A stretch of DNA of 64,000 nucleotides, from contig JBKBHA010000001.1 in NCBI GenBank assembly GCA_046297935.1, forward strand, positions 620,001 through 684,000, in the 5' to 3' direction. This document shows, one piece after another, positions 17,160 through 25,884 of the stretch; position 1 is the first letter of the stretch, and each line of letters begins with the position of its first letter. Under the pieces are notes generated by a model that worked only from the letters and a program-made list of their open reading frames with translations, was not told the DNA's origin and did no database searches. A program made the position numbers and the translations under genes. The stretch comes from CAYMZZ01 sp046297935. Its GTDB lineage: Bacteria > Bacteroidota > Bacteroidia > Chitinophagales > Chitinophagaceae.

Positions 17160-18455
17160 ATGAAGAACTTACCCCTGAATTCGGCCATTTTTACACGCAA
17201 CCGACAGCGCTTTATTCAGAAAATGCCCGCCCAATCGATTGCTATCGTTGTGAGTAACGATGAAATGCCGAGCAATGGGGATGCGTTGCACAGCTTTCGA
17301 CAGAACTCAGATTTGTACTGGCTTTCCGGTATTGTTCAGGAAGACAGTATGCTGGTATTGTTTCCCGATAACCCCGATCCAAAATATCGCGAAGTGCTGG
17401 TACTGGTTCGTCCCAACGAGCTAAAGGAAAAATGGGATGGACGAAGGCTGAGAGCAGATGAGGCAAAAGCTATTTCAGGCATTTCCACGGTAATCTGGCT
17501 CGACAGTCTGGATGCGGCGCTGCAAACTTGGATTCATTTGGCCGATACCATTTTGCTTGATAGTAATGAAAATGATCGCAAGGCCAGTTTACTTCGCACA
17601 CGTGATTATCGCTTCATTGATGAAATGAAGGCGCGTTACCCTTTACATCAGTACGGACGAATCGCGCGCATCATGCGTGACCTCCGAGCCGTAAAAACAG
17701 CGCTCGAAATTGAGGTGGTACAAACAGCAATCGACATCACTCAACGCGCTTTTGAACGGGTAATGGGGTTTGTAAAGCCCGGCGTGATGGAATATGAAGT
17801 GGAGGCGGAAATATTGCATAGTTTCCTGGTACAACGTGCCAATGGGCCTGCTTACAATAGCATCATCGCCAGCGGCGATCGGGCACGCACACTCCATTAC
17901 ATTTCAAATAACAAGGAATGCAGGGCCGGCGAAATGTTGTTGATGGATTTTGGCGCGGAATACGGCGGTTACTGCGCTGATCTGACGCGGACGATTCCGG
18001 TGAGTGGAAAATTTACAAAGCGGCAAAAAGAGGTGTACAATGCATGTTTGCACCTGCACAACTATGCCAAGGGTTTGCTCAAACCTGGAATCAGCATTGT
18101 GAACTATACCGAAAAAGTGGGCGAAGAGGCCAGTCTCCAGTTTTTGAAAATCGGGCTTTTGTCGAAAGCGGATATCAAAAATCAGGATCCCGACAATCCT
18201 GCCTACCGGAGGTATCTGTACCACGGTATTTCGCATCACCTCGGAATTGATGTGCACGATCTCGGTACACGCACTGAACCAATACAAGCGGGCATGTTGT
18301 TTACGGTGGAGCCAGGTATCTATATTGCCGAAGAGCAAATGGGGATTCGTATCGAAAATAACGTTTGGATTACGAAGACCGGGAATAAGGATCTCATGAA
18401 GAATATCCCGATTACCGTTGAAGAAATTGAAGCATTCATGGCCGGAAAAAAATAA
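17160..18455 (+). CDS. pepP: Xaa-Pro aminopeptidase (PepP, M24B)
   Basis: 431 codons from ATG 17160; a TTG three codons upstream is unlikely to be used. Removes N-terminal residues preceding proline. An N-terminal creatinase-like domain is followed by the pita-bread M24 domain with its metal ligands: Asp in LLMDFGAEYGG and CADLTRTIP, His in YHGISHHLG, Glu in FTVEPGIYI and in GIRIENNVWI. No export signal is seen, so it is cytoplasmic. Confidence 0.94.
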   Translation: MKNLPLNSAIFTRNRQRFIQKMPAQSIAIVVSNDEMPSNGDALHSFRQNSDLYWLSGIVQEDSMLVLFPDNPDPKYREVLVLVRPNELKEKWDGRRLRADEAKAISGISTVIWLDSLDAALQTWIHLADTILLDSNENDRKASLLRTRDYRFIDEMKARYPLHQYGRIARIMRDLRAVKTALEIEVVQTAIDITQRAFERVMGFVKPGVMEYEVEAEILHSFLVQRANGPAYNSIIASGDRARTLHYISNNKECRAGEMLLMDFGAEYGGYCADLTRTIPVSGKFTKRQKEVYNACLHLHNYAKGLLKPGISIVNYTEKVGEEASLQFLKIGLLSKADIKNQDPDNPAYRRYLYHGISHHLGIDVHDLGTRTEPIQAGMLFTVEPGIYIAEEQMGIRIENNVWITKTGNKDLMKNIPITVEEIEAFMAGKK

Positions 18456-18504
18456 CTTGTCCATAATTCTTCGTTACATCAAAACCGTTTCACTGCAATA
18501 AACT

Positions 18505-18512
18505 CTAGCTTT
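18505..18512 (+). promoter_or_regulatory. -7 promoter element for pssA-purS
   Basis: TAGCTTTG matches TAnnTTTG, 51 bp upstream of the pssA ATG. No -33 box is obvious. Confidence 0.4.
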
Positions 18513-18563
18513 GCGCCAACGCCAACGAACCAACCATCAATTTTCTTAAAACAGATCCGGAAC

Positions 18564-19331
18564 ATGAAGCAAATACCCAATCTTTTCACCCTTCTGAACC
18601 TGATATTCGGGTGCATGGCAATTGTAATGGTTTTGCAGAATGGAATTGTCATAATCGAAGGACCTAATGGCGTACAGTTGATCGATACGCCGGAAAAAAT
18701 CTGGCTGGCATCACTCTTCATTGGGTTGGCCGGACTGGTCGATTTTCTGGATGGGTTTTTGGCCCGCCTGTTCAAAGCCAGCTCTGAAATGGGAAAACAG
18801 CTCGATTCGCTGGCAGATGTAGTAAGCTTCGGCGTTGCTCCGGGCATGATTATCTACCAGTTTTTGCGTTTGGCCTATGCACAGGAACCCGGTGGTTTAG
18901 ATGTGAACCTGTTCTGGCCGGCGCTCGCATTTATACTTCCTGCTGCAGCTGCGTGGCGTTTGGCAACTTTCAATTTGGATCAGTCGCAGCAATTCAGCTT
19001 TCGGGGTGTGCCCACGCCGGCCATAGGACTGCTGGTTGCCAGTTTCCCCTTGATTTACTGGACAGTAAACGAGGCCTGGGTGCGTGATTATTTTTTACTA
19101 AACAAATGGACACTCACTGGTCTTGTTTTGCTTTTGTCGGCATTAATGGTATCGCGCCTGCCGATCATGAGCCTCAAATTCAAAGATTTTAGTTTATCGG
19201 CAAATATGCCCAAGATTGTTATGCTGGTTATTGCTCTGCTCGCAGCGTTTTTTCTGCATTGGCTGGCTGTACCGGTCATTTTCCTCGCTTACCTTTTGGT
19301 ATCTTTGCTTTTCAAAAATAAAATAGCATGA
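18564..19331 (+). CDS. pssA: CDP-diacylglycerol-serine O-phosphatidyltransferase
   Basis: 255 codons. An integral membrane CDP-alcohol phosphatidyltransferase that makes phosphatidylserine, precursor of phosphatidylethanolamine. The signature D-x2-D-G-x2-A-R-x8-G-x3-D-x3-D is seen in DFLDGFLARLF followed by GKQLDSLADVVSFG. About six to eight hydrophobic segments follow. The stop overlaps the purS start (ATGA), so the two are coupled. Confidence 0.94.
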   Translation: MKQIPNLFTLLNLIFGCMAIVMVLQNGIVIIEGPNGVQLIDTPEKIWLASLFIGLAGLVDFLDGFLARLFKASSEMGKQLDSLADVVSFGVAPGMIIYQFLRLAYAQEPGGLDVNLFWPALAFILPAAAAWRLATFNLDQSQQFSFRGVPTPAIGLLVASFPLIYWTVNEAWVRDYFLLNKWTLTGLVLLLSALMVSRLPIMSLKFKDFSLSANMPKIVMLVIALLAAFFLHWLAVPVIFLAYLLVSLLFKNKIA

Positions 19332-19576
19332 ATTATACTGTACAGATAAAAGTAATGCCCTTGAAAGACCTCCTCGATCCGCAGGGTAAGGCCGTACTGG
19401 GTGGCTTGAAAAACCTGGGACTGGCTTCGGTGGAAGACGTGCGGGTGGGAAAAAATATTACACTTCAGATTGACGCAGAATCTCCGGAAAAAGCTAAAGC
19501 TATTGCAGAGGAAGCAAGCAAGAAATTGTTATCTAATCCGGTGATGGAGTATTTTGAAGTGGCCGTAGCAGAATGA
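19328..19576 (+). CDS. purS: Phosphoribosylformylglycinamidine synthase subunit PurS
   Basis: 82 codons, the usual PurS length, with the pattern VKVMPLKDLLDPQGKAVLGGL and the DVRVGKNI strand. PurS bridges PurL and PurQ in the three-subunit FGAM synthase. No purL or purQ lies near it, and it overlaps pssA by four bases, so the gene pairing is unusual. An alternative role as an orphan PurS is possible if the genome carries the long one-chain PurL. Confidence 0.88.
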   Translation: MNYTVQIKVMPLKDLLDPQGKAVLGGLKNLGLASVEDVRVGKNITLQIDAESPEKAKAIAEEASKKLLSNPVMEYFEVAVAE

Positions 19577-19579
19577 ATT

Positions 19580-19753
19580 TGGGGAGGGGAGAGAGGAAAG
19601 TGGGAAGTGGGAAGTGGGAAGAAATGGCTGAATAGGGTGGAGATCGATTGGTGTTGGAAAAAGCTGGCTGCGAAAAATTTTGACTCCCCATTCTCCCCTC
19701 TCCACTCCCCACTCCCCCCTCTCCACTCCCCCCTCCCCACTTTCCACTCCCCA
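19580..19753. repeat. Array C: mirrored heptamer arrays between purS and rsmI
   Basis: Left arm 19580-19621: six heptamers of TGGRRAG type (last three exactly TGGGAAG), starting three bases after the purS stop. Spacer of 62 bp. Right arm 19684-19753: ten in-phase heptamers of the reverse-complement type CTYYCCA (CTCCCCA, CTCTCCA, CTTTCCA). The right arm ends 19 bp before the rsmI ATG and is free of stops in one frame, which creates a false 31-codon extension of rsmI. Confidence 0.93.
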
Positions 19754-19772
19754 TAAACAATCCTCCACTCCG

Positions 19773-20441
19773 ATGCTCTTTCTCGTTCCCACACCTATTG
19801 GTAATTTAAAAGACATCACACTTCGGGCATTAGAAGTGTTGAAGGAGGCCGATCTTATACTGGCCGAGGATACACGAACCAGCTCGAAGCTGTTGCAGCA
19901 TTACCAAATTCTGCGCCCGCTTACTCCTTATCATCAGCACAATGAACACAGGGTAGTTCAGCATCTGGTGAGTCAGTTGCTGGAAGGAAAGAAGATGGCT
20001 TTAATTACCGATGCCGGCACGCCGGGTATTTCGGATCCCGCATTCTTACTGGTGCGTGAGTGTATAAAAACAGGAGTCAGAGTGGAATGCCTGCCTGGTG
20101 CCACTGCATTCGTACCCGCACTTGTCAATAGCGGTATTCCTACCAACCGATTCTGCTTTGAGGGTTTTTTGCCACAGAAAAAAGGCCGGCAAAGCCTGAT
20201 GCAGCGCCTGGCTGTTGAAGATCGTACGATGATCTTTTACGAATCACCCATGCGTCTGGTAAAAACACTGGAAGAGATGGCAGTTGTGTTTGGCGCGGAA
20301 CGACCCTGCTCAGTGAGTAGGGAACTCACTAAGTTGTACGAAGAAACCGTGCGGGGTACCCTGACCGAAGTAGCGGCTCATTTCAAAGAGAAACCACCGA
20401 AGGGTGAGATTGTGATAGTGTTGGCGGGGCTGGAAAAATGA
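19773..20441 (+). CDS. rsmI: 16S rRNA (cytidine-2'-O)-methyltransferase RsmI
   Basis: 222 codons from ATG 19773 (MLFLVPTPIGNLKDITLR). The SAM-binding tetrapyrrole-methylase-like fold has EDTRTSSKLL, the ALITDAGTPGISDP loop and LPGATAFVPALVNSG. It methylates C1402 of 16S rRNA. The upstream frame extension is encoded by the CTCCCCA array and is rejected. Slightly shorter than the E. coli enzyme because the C-terminal appendix is absent. Confidence 0.94.
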   Translation: MLFLVPTPIGNLKDITLRALEVLKEADLILAEDTRTSSKLLQHYQILRPLTPYHQHNEHRVVQHLVSQLLEGKKMALITDAGTPGISDPAFLLVRECIKTGVRVECLPGATAFVPALVNSGIPTNRFCFEGFLPQKKGRQSLMQRLAVEDRTMIFYESPMRLVKTLEEMAVVFGAERPCSVSRELTKLYEETVRGTLTEVAAHFKEKPPKGEIVIVLAGLEK

Positions 20442-20524
20442 TAAGATAATTATAAAAAACTGCCAAAGCCGGCATTATATGCGGAAGGGGCAGCAATTTT
20501 GCAGAAGTCAGAAAAAAAATCACT

Positions 20525-20968
20525 ATGAAGTCGCTGTTACTGTTCTCCGCACTGTTTTTCATGGCATCGCTGCCTTCATTCAGCCAGATTCGGGAAATTC
20601 CGAAGATTGTGGAAGAAAATTTTGCTAATCAATACCAGGGTGCCAGCAATATAGAATTCCGCGACCAGCTGGTTAGGGTAGATGTACATTTTGACCTGGA
20701 GGGAGAGAAAATGATTGCTTCTTATAGCAATAAGGGAGTGTGGAAGGAAACCCAAAAAGCATGGGAGTTTGAAAAGCTTCCGGAAGAAGTGAAAGTGGGA
20801 TTTGAAAAAAGCAAATTTGCTGATCGGGAAGTAACTGAAACAGTTGTCATTTATCTGCCAGGTGGCAGCGAGCAATACCGTGTGCTGGCTCGCAAAAACG
20901 ATGTAGAGAAGAAATATCTTTTTTTCAATCCCAAAGGCAGATTGCTGCGCACGGCACTAACGCTCTAA
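20525..20968 (+). CDS. Secreted PepSY-like protein
   Basis: 147 codons. Signal peptide MKSLLLFSALFFMASLPSFS followed by two alpha/beta repeats resembling the PepSY-like (BLIP-like) domain of Bacteroidota: IPKIVEENFANQYQGASNIEF and LPEEVKVGFEKSKFADREV. These periplasmic proteins are common and mostly unassigned; none has a known enzymatic site. A terminator follows. Confidence 0.8.
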   Translation: MKSLLLFSALFFMASLPSFSQIREIPKIVEENFANQYQGASNIEFRDQLVRVDVHFDLEGEKMIASYSNKGVWKETQKAWEFEKLPEEVKVGFEKSKFADREVTETVVIYLPGGSEQYRVLARKNDVEKKYLFFNPKGRLLRTALTL

Positions 20969-20991
20969 GTCCTGCCTGTAGCCCAATAATT

Positions 20992-21055
20992 CCCCTCTGA
21001 GTCAGTCCACTGTCGGTGTGCTCCGTTGGACTTGCACAGAGGGGAGGTTTTTTTT
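20992..21055 (+). terminator. Terminator after the PepSY-like gene
   Basis: Outer stem CCCCTCTG / CAGAGGGG with an inner AGTCCA / TGGACT helix, then a GAGG spacer and eight T residues. The long internal loop is larger than usual for a simple terminator. Confidence 0.75.
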
Positions 21056-21123
21056 GGCCGCCTTTGCTCATTGTTTTATTTTTCCATGTTTGAAGGCATA
21101 ACCATTCTTACGTCGTAAAAAAT

Positions 21124-22962
21124 ATGATCATGCAAAAATTCACGCTGTTTTGTCTTTTTTCATTGATGTTGCTCCAGGGTTTTGCACAGCCAGACCGTTG
21201 GCAGCAAAAGGTGAAGTATGTCATGAATATTGACATGAATGTGCAGACTAATCAGTTTACCGGTACGCAAAAACTTGAGTACTGGAACAATTCACCGGAT
21301 ACGCTTACCCGTGTTTTTTACCATCTTTACTTCAATGCTTTTCAACCCGGAAGTATGATGGATAACAGGAGTTTGCGCCAGGGTACTATCCAAATTGGTC
21401 GCGGAGCTGACTGGGATGGCCGGGTACGCGACCGGATTCATCAGTTGAAGCCCGATGAAATTGGCTACCAGAAAATCCGGTCATTGAAAATGAATGGTCG
21501 CGCACAAAAATTCGAAGTACTGGAGACGATTCTGGAAGTCACGCTCGACAAGCCCATTTTGCCGAAAAGCAAAGTGGTATTTGATATGGAATTTGAAGCG
21601 CAGGTGCCGTTGCAGATTCGTAGAAGTGGTCGCGATAACCCCACTACCAAAGTGCGTTACTCCATGAGCCAGTGGTATCCGAAGATGGCCGAATATGATT
21701 ACGATGGCTGGCATCCCACGCCCTATGTAGGACGTGAGTTTTATGGAATCTGGGGCGATTTTGAAGTAAATATCAGCATTGACAAAAACTATATCCTCGG
21801 TGGTACCGGCTATTTGCAAAATGCCGGACAAATTGGTTATGGTTACGAAACGGCGGGACAACGAGTGAATCGACCGAACACAGAAAAGCTGACCTGGAAG
21901 TTTTTGGCACCTAATGTGCATGATTTTATGTGGGCTGCTGATCCAGAGTACAAGCATCTGACCCGCAAAGTGAAAAATGATGTAACACTTCATCTATTAT
22001 ATAAGGCAGGCGTTGCTAATGCTGCCAGTTGGGAAAAAATCCTTGACGATGCAGAAAAGGCTTTGCCTTATATTGAAAAAACCTTTGGCGCCTACCCTTA
22101 CAAACAGTATTCGTTTGTTCACGGCGGCGATGGCGGCATGGAGTATCCAATGAGTACATTGCTTGCCAGCCCGGGTGCCTGGCTTCATGAATGGATGCAT
22201 AACTGGTATCAGGGTTTGCTTGCTACAAATGAATCGTTGTATGCCTGGATGGATGAAGGGTTCACCAGTTATGCCGACGATCGTGTGATGGCATTTTTGC
22301 AGGGTAAAGAAAATGAATTTTCTCAGACAGGTAGCTATCGCAGTTATTTTAGTTTGGTTAAAAGCGGACGCGAAGAGCCACTTACCACGCATGCCGATCA
22401 TTTCAATACCAATGCAGCATACGGCGCGGCCGCCTATTCCAAGGGCGCGGTGTTTATGGAACAGCTTGGTTATATTGTTGGTGCAGAAGTACGCGATCAG
22501 ATTTTGCTGAACTATTATAACACCTGGAAGTACAAACACCCAAATGTAAACGACTTCATTCGCTTAGCGGAAAAAACGGCTGATATGGAACTGGACTGGT
22601 ATCAGCAATATTGGGTGAATACTACCAAAACGATTGATTATGCATTTGACAGCCTTTGGGAAGAAGGCGGCAAAACCAAAATCCGGTTGAAGCGTCTTGG
22701 TTTGATGCCAATGCCGGTTGATCTGAATCTGACTTTCAAGGATGGCAGTACGGAAACTCACTATATTCCACTTGACCTGATGTATGGCAGCAAGCCGAAA
22801 GAAAACGATTCGAACTGGAAGCAATATCCTGCCTGGAAATGGACTAACGAGACTTATATAGTGGAGACCGACAAAAAGATTGTCGATATTTCTGTTGCCG
22901 AAATTGACGCCAGCCAACGCCTGGCCGATGTGGAACGAAAGAACAACCGGATCAAATTGTAG
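21124..22962 (+). CDS. Secreted M1-family zinc metallopeptidase
   Basis: 612 codons. Signal peptide up to about FAQ (residue 22), so periplasmic or secreted. The gluzincin site is HEWMH at 355-359 with the third ligand Glu378 in AWMDEGF, and the M1 exopeptidase substrate-binding loop is GGMEYP at 337-342. An N-terminal beta-domain precedes it (residues 30-260). It likely trims peptides from the N-terminus outside the cytoplasm. Own terminator at 23003-23041. Confidence 0.92.
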   Translation: MIMQKFTLFCLFSLMLLQGFAQPDRWQQKVKYVMNIDMNVQTNQFTGTQKLEYWNNSPDTLTRVFYHLYFNAFQPGSMMDNRSLRQGTIQIGRGADWDGRVRDRIHQLKPDEIGYQKIRSLKMNGRAQKFEVLETILEVTLDKPILPKSKVVFDMEFEAQVPLQIRRSGRDNPTTKVRYSMSQWYPKMAEYDYDGWHPTPYVGREFYGIWGDFEVNISIDKNYILGGTGYLQNAGQIGYGYETAGQRVNRPNTEKLTWKFLAPNVHDFMWAADPEYKHLTRKVKNDVTLHLLYKAGVANAASWEKILDDAEKALPYIEKTFGAYPYKQYSFVHGGDGGMEYPMSTLLASPGAWLHEWMHNWYQGLLATNESLYAWMDEGFTSYADDRVMAFLQGKENEFSQTGSYRSYFSLVKSGREEPLTTHADHFNTNAAYGAAAYSKGAVFMEQLGYIVGAEVRDQILLNYYNTWKYKHPNVNDFIRLAEKTADMELDWYQQYWVNTTKTIDYAFDSLWEEGGKTKIRLKRLGLMPMPVDLNLTFKDGSTETHYIPLDLMYGSKPKENDSNWKQYPAWKWTNETYIVETDKKIVDISVAEIDASQRLADVERKNNRIKL

Positions 22963-23002
22963 GGAACAGGTCAGTCTTAAATCGGCTGATGCCTGCATGG
23001 CG

Positions 23003-23041
23003 AAAAACTGAAGCCTGCCAAACGGCAGGCTTCAGTTTTTT
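23003..23041. terminator. Terminator after the M1 peptidase
   Basis: Stem AACTGAAGCCTGCC / GGCAGGCTTCAGTT (14 bp, perfect) with an AAAC loop, preceded by A residues and followed by T residues; it could act in both directions. Confidence 0.88.
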
Positions 23042-23148
23042 GATTAGAGACCTCCAACGAGAATTCGCAAAAAAAGGTTTACGGTTAATGGTCAGGTTAT
23101 ATTGGGTCAAGCTCTAATGCGAAGCTACTGGCTTTGAACAGGGTACCC

Positions 23149-23168
23149 AATACCACTTTTGTGGTATT
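23149..23168. repeat. TACCAC/GTGGTA palindrome downstream of the response regulator
   Basis: AATACCAC-TTTT-GTGGTATT is an 8-bp-arm inverted repeat ending four bases from the stop codon of the response-regulator gene. A related palindrome (TACCAC-AAA-GTGGTA) lies upstream of the same gene at 23853-23867. Confidence 0.75.
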
Positions 23169-23172
23169 TTTC

Positions 23173-23817
23173 TTACCTACCGAAATATTTGTTAACGGCT
23201 TCAATTCGGTTTGTAACGTGCAATTTTTCGTATATATGGTAAACGTGTTTACGAACCGTTTCGGGGCTAATAAATAATTCGGCTGCTATTTCCTTGTACA
23301 TCAATCCTCTCGATAATTGTTCAAGGATTTCTTTTTCGCGATTCGACAAATGCTCAAGTTCGGCCGCTTCGGGGTTGACAGGTTCGGATTTGCTCTGAAA
23401 TGCTGCCACCACTTTCCTGGCAATCTGGCTGCTCATAGGAGCACCACCCTGGTATAATTCACGAATTGCGCCCAGCAGGCGCGCCGGAGCCGTCTTCTTC
23501 AAAATATAACCGCTCGCTCCGGCGCTGAGTGCCTGAAATATTTTTTCGTCTTCTTCGTACACGGTACACATCATAAAGTTGGTAGCCGGTACTTGTTGTT
23601 TTAATGCTTTAACACAATCAATACCACTCTCTTCTGTGCCTAAATTAATATCCATCAATACCACATCGGGCTTCAGGTTCGGGATGGAACGAATCGCTTC
23701 TTCGGCAGTACCAATGGTGGCTACACACTCGTATCCGTCAGACATGCTGATGATTTCCTCCAACGCATTTCGCAGATCCCTGTTATCATCCACAATGCAA
23801 ACAGAAATATCCTTCAT
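23173..23817 (-). CDS. Orphan NarL/LuxR-type response regulator
   Basis: 214 codons. Receiver domain with the acidic pair near residue 10-11 (VDDN), phospho-acceptor Asp56 in VVLMDINLG and Lys in ILKKTAPA. A C-terminal LuxR helix-turn-helix has LSNREKEILEQLSRGLMYKEIA and SPETVRKHVYHIYEKL. It should activate or repress transcription when phosphorylated. No histidine kinase is encoded nearby. The matching palindromes on either side could be its binding sites. Confidence 0.93.
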   Translation of the reverse strand: MKDISVCIVDDNRDLRNALEEIISMSDGYECVATIGTAEEAIRSIPNLKPDVVLMDINLGTEESGIDCVKALKQQVPATNFMMCTVYEEDEKIFQALSAGASGYILKKTAPARLLGAIRELYQGGAPMSSQIARKVVAAFQSKSEPVNPEAAELEHLSNREKEILEQLSRGLMYKEIAAELFISPETVRKHVYHIYEKLHVTNRIEAVNKYFGR

Positions 23818-23852
23818 GCAACAAAATTCCGTGTTCGGCTCGGTACTGCCAA

Positions 23853-23867
23853 TACCACAAAGTGGTA
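23853..23867. promoter_or_regulatory. TACCAC-AAA-GTGGTA palindrome upstream of the response regulator
   Basis: A 6-bp-arm perfect inverted repeat 36 bp before the start codon at 23817, with the same half-site as the palindrome at 23149-23168. Position and symmetry suit an operator for a dimeric regulator, possibly autoregulation. This is inference only. Confidence 0.45.
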
Positions 23868-23929
23868 ATTATGCAAAAAATGGAGTTAAACAGCCTGGTA
23901 AGCTATACAGCTGCTGCTGAGCAGAGTAG

Positions 23930-24583
23930 CTACTGGCGTGGTACGTATAGCAGGTACTTGTCTTTGAACGACTCTTCGGGGAAAAGATCTGTAATGGGCA
24001 TGACCCTCGGCCTTGTGCGACTTTCCTGTATTTCAACATTCAGGTCGCCACCCTTGAGGCAAATGAGGCCCGGCACCGGCAGATCATCTGTGGTTTCGTG
24101 GTTTTTCATCAGAAGGGGTTTCGACCAGAGCCATAGATCTTTGAGCGGAGCAACTGCGCGGGACACAACAAAATTGAATTTACGGTCGCGAATAGCTTCA
24201 ACTCGGGTATGCTGGGTACTGATATTTTTTAATCCCAACGCCGCAGCCACTTCTTCAATTACTTTCAGTTTTTTGGCGATACTATCCACCAGATGAAAAT
24301 GAACTTTGGGAAAATAAATGGCAAGGGGTACTCCCGGAAATCCGCCCCCCGTGCCAAGGTCCAGTACCTTCATTCCGTCTGCAAAGGGAAAGCTGGCTGC
24401 AATGCTGAGCGAGTGCAACACGTGCCGCTCATACAGGCTGTCGATATCCTTGCGTGAAATGACATTTATTTTTTCGTTCCATTCGCGGTATAGCGGAGCA
24501 AGTTGTTTGTACTGCGAAAGTTGCAAATCACTAAAGTCTGTGAAGTATTTCAGCAGGATGTCGATATCTTGTTTTAATTCCAT
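23930..24583 (-). CDS. rsmG: 16S rRNA (guanine-N7)-methyltransferase RsmG
   Basis: 217 codons from ATG 24583 (MELKQDIDILLKYF). The SAM site is LDLGTGGGFPGVPLAI, followed by LVDSIAKKLKVIEEVA and VVSRAVAPL, all typical of RsmG/GidB, which methylates G527 of 16S rRNA. The longer frame back to 24664 lies within the upstream glycosyltransferase gene and is rejected. It overlaps that gene by 10 bp, so the two are coupled. Confidence 0.95.
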   Translation of the reverse strand: MELKQDIDILLKYFTDFSDLQLSQYKQLAPLYREWNEKINVISRKDIDSLYERHVLHSLSIAASFPFADGMKVLDLGTGGGFPGVPLAIYFPKVHFHLVDSIAKKLKVIEEVAAALGLKNISTQHTRVEAIRDRKFNFVVSRAVAPLKDLWLWSKPLLMKNHETTDDLPVPGLICLKGGDLNVEIQESRTRPRVMPITDLFPEESFKDKYLLYVPRQ

Positions 24584-25695
24584 TCGCGTGCGGGTTTTCG
24601 CCAAAGGGCCGGTGCAAAGATGACATAATAAAGGAACATCCACAGGTCGAAAAACCAAAACCATGGCCGCAGGTCATCTTCACCCATACGCTTCATCGCC
24701 TTGCCGTACACTACTCCCTGCAACAAAAGTCGTAAAGCAAAAATGCCAACCGACCATCTCCAATCGAACCAGATAATGCTGGCGGCCAGTAGCGGATAAA
24801 AAAGAAAATGGGTGCTAAAGTAGAGGCCCAACAGGAACTTATGTTTGGGTTTGTAAAATTTGGCGGTGGTGTAGTGCCGTCTTTTCTGGCGCAACCAGGC
24901 GCGCCAGCTAGTTTTTGGAATGGAGCGGGTGATGGCATCGGGATCAATGACCACCGCGGTGTTGCTGGCGTTAGCTACTTTGTTTATAAACAGATCATCA
25001 TCGCCGCTTGGAATATGATTGATGCTGGCAAAACCCTTATTGCGTAAGAAAAGATCTTTTTTGTACGACAGGTTACGTCCTACGCCCATATAAGGTAGCC
25101 CAGCGAGCGCATAGGAAAGGTATTGCAATGCGGTATGAAATGTTTCAAACCTGATCAGTTTGTTTAGCAGTCCTGCCTTGCGGTGGTAGGCTCCATAGCC
25201 TAGTACAATTTCAATGCCCTCGTCAAAACCTTCCTGCATTTTCTGGATCCAGTGTTCGCTCGCAGGCACGCAATCAGCATCCGTCAGCAGCAGAATTTCA
25301 TGACGGGCCTCACGAATGCCAATGGACAGCGGGTATTTTTTGCCGCGGATGAGTTTAGCTTCCTGTGTCAACTCAACAACGTTGAGTGAACGGAAGGTTT
25401 TTCGCAACTCCTGAAGAATATATTTGCTATCGTCAAGCGAATTGTCGTTTACAGCTATTACTTCAAAGCTACTGGGGTATTGCTGTACCAGCACACCCGG
25501 CAGGTTTCGCGCCAGGTTTTCATCTTCGTCGCGTGCACAAATGATGACCGATACCGGATGTTGTTGCGATCGGTATCTGGCGGGAGGATTAAACCAGGCA
25601 AGGCGACGAAAAAAATAAAGCAGGTAAAATAGTTGAACGGCCGCAACGGCACAGAAGGAATAAAAAACGATCTCATTCCAGTTAATCGGTGGCAT
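24574..25695 (-). CDS. Membrane-anchored family 2 glycosyltransferase
   Basis: 373 codons from ATG 25695 (MPPINWNEIVFYSF). One N-terminal transmembrane segment, a GT-A domain with SVIICARDEDENL, the nucleotide-binding VNDNSLDDS, DADCVP (DxD) and the GDDDLF motif, then two or three C-terminal membrane segments. This matches processive or lipid-directed GT2 enzymes; acceptor unknown. The frame runs 35 codons further upstream through the repeat array D, which I reject as coding. Confidence 0.9.
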   Translation of the reverse strand: MPPINWNEIVFYSFCAVAAVQLFYLLYFFRRLAWFNPPARYRSQQHPVSVIICARDEDENLARNLPGVLVQQYPSSFEVIAVNDNSLDDSKYILQELRKTFRSLNVVELTQEAKLIRGKKYPLSIGIREARHEILLLTDADCVPASEHWIQKMQEGFDEGIEIVLGYGAYHRKAGLLNKLIRFETFHTALQYLSYALAGLPYMGVGRNLSYKKDLFLRNKGFASINHIPSGDDDLFINKVANASNTAVVIDPDAITRSIPKTSWRAWLRQKRRHYTTAKFYKPKHKFLLGLYFSTHFLFYPLLAASIIWFDWRWSVGIFALRLLLQGVVYGKAMKRMGEDDLRPWFWFFDLWMFLYYVIFAPALWRKPAREWN

Positions 25696-25719
25696 GCCGC
25701 GAAGATATACGAGAAAAGG

Positions 25720-25829
25720 TTGAATTGTTGAATTGTTGAGCTGTTGAATTGTTGCCTGAACGCTTGCTGGCTGTGCTCGACCTACTTCAACAACCAACAA
25801 TTCAACAGCTCAACAATTCAACAATTCAA
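25720..25829. repeat. Array D: perfect 35-bp inverted repeat of octamers
   Basis: Left arm 25720-25754: TTGAATTG, TTGAATTG, TTGAGCTG, TTGAATTG, TTG. Right arm 25795-25829 is its exact reverse complement, including the variant unit at the same place. The 40-bp loop (25755-25794) is unrelated. It lies between the divergent start codons of the glycosyltransferase and fabH, 18 bp upstream of the fabH -7 element. Confidence 0.96.
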
Positions 25830-25847
25830 CAAATTCTTATTTTCCTC

Positions 25848-25855
25848 TACCTTTG
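25848..25855 (+). promoter_or_regulatory. -7 promoter element for fabH
   Basis: TACCTTTG matches TAnnTTTG and lies 29 bp before the fabH ATG (25885). No -33 TTTG is at the ideal distance; the end of the octamer array occupies that place. Confidence 0.45.
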
Positions 25856-25884
25856 AGCACTTTTTGAGCTAAATATCCGAATTG

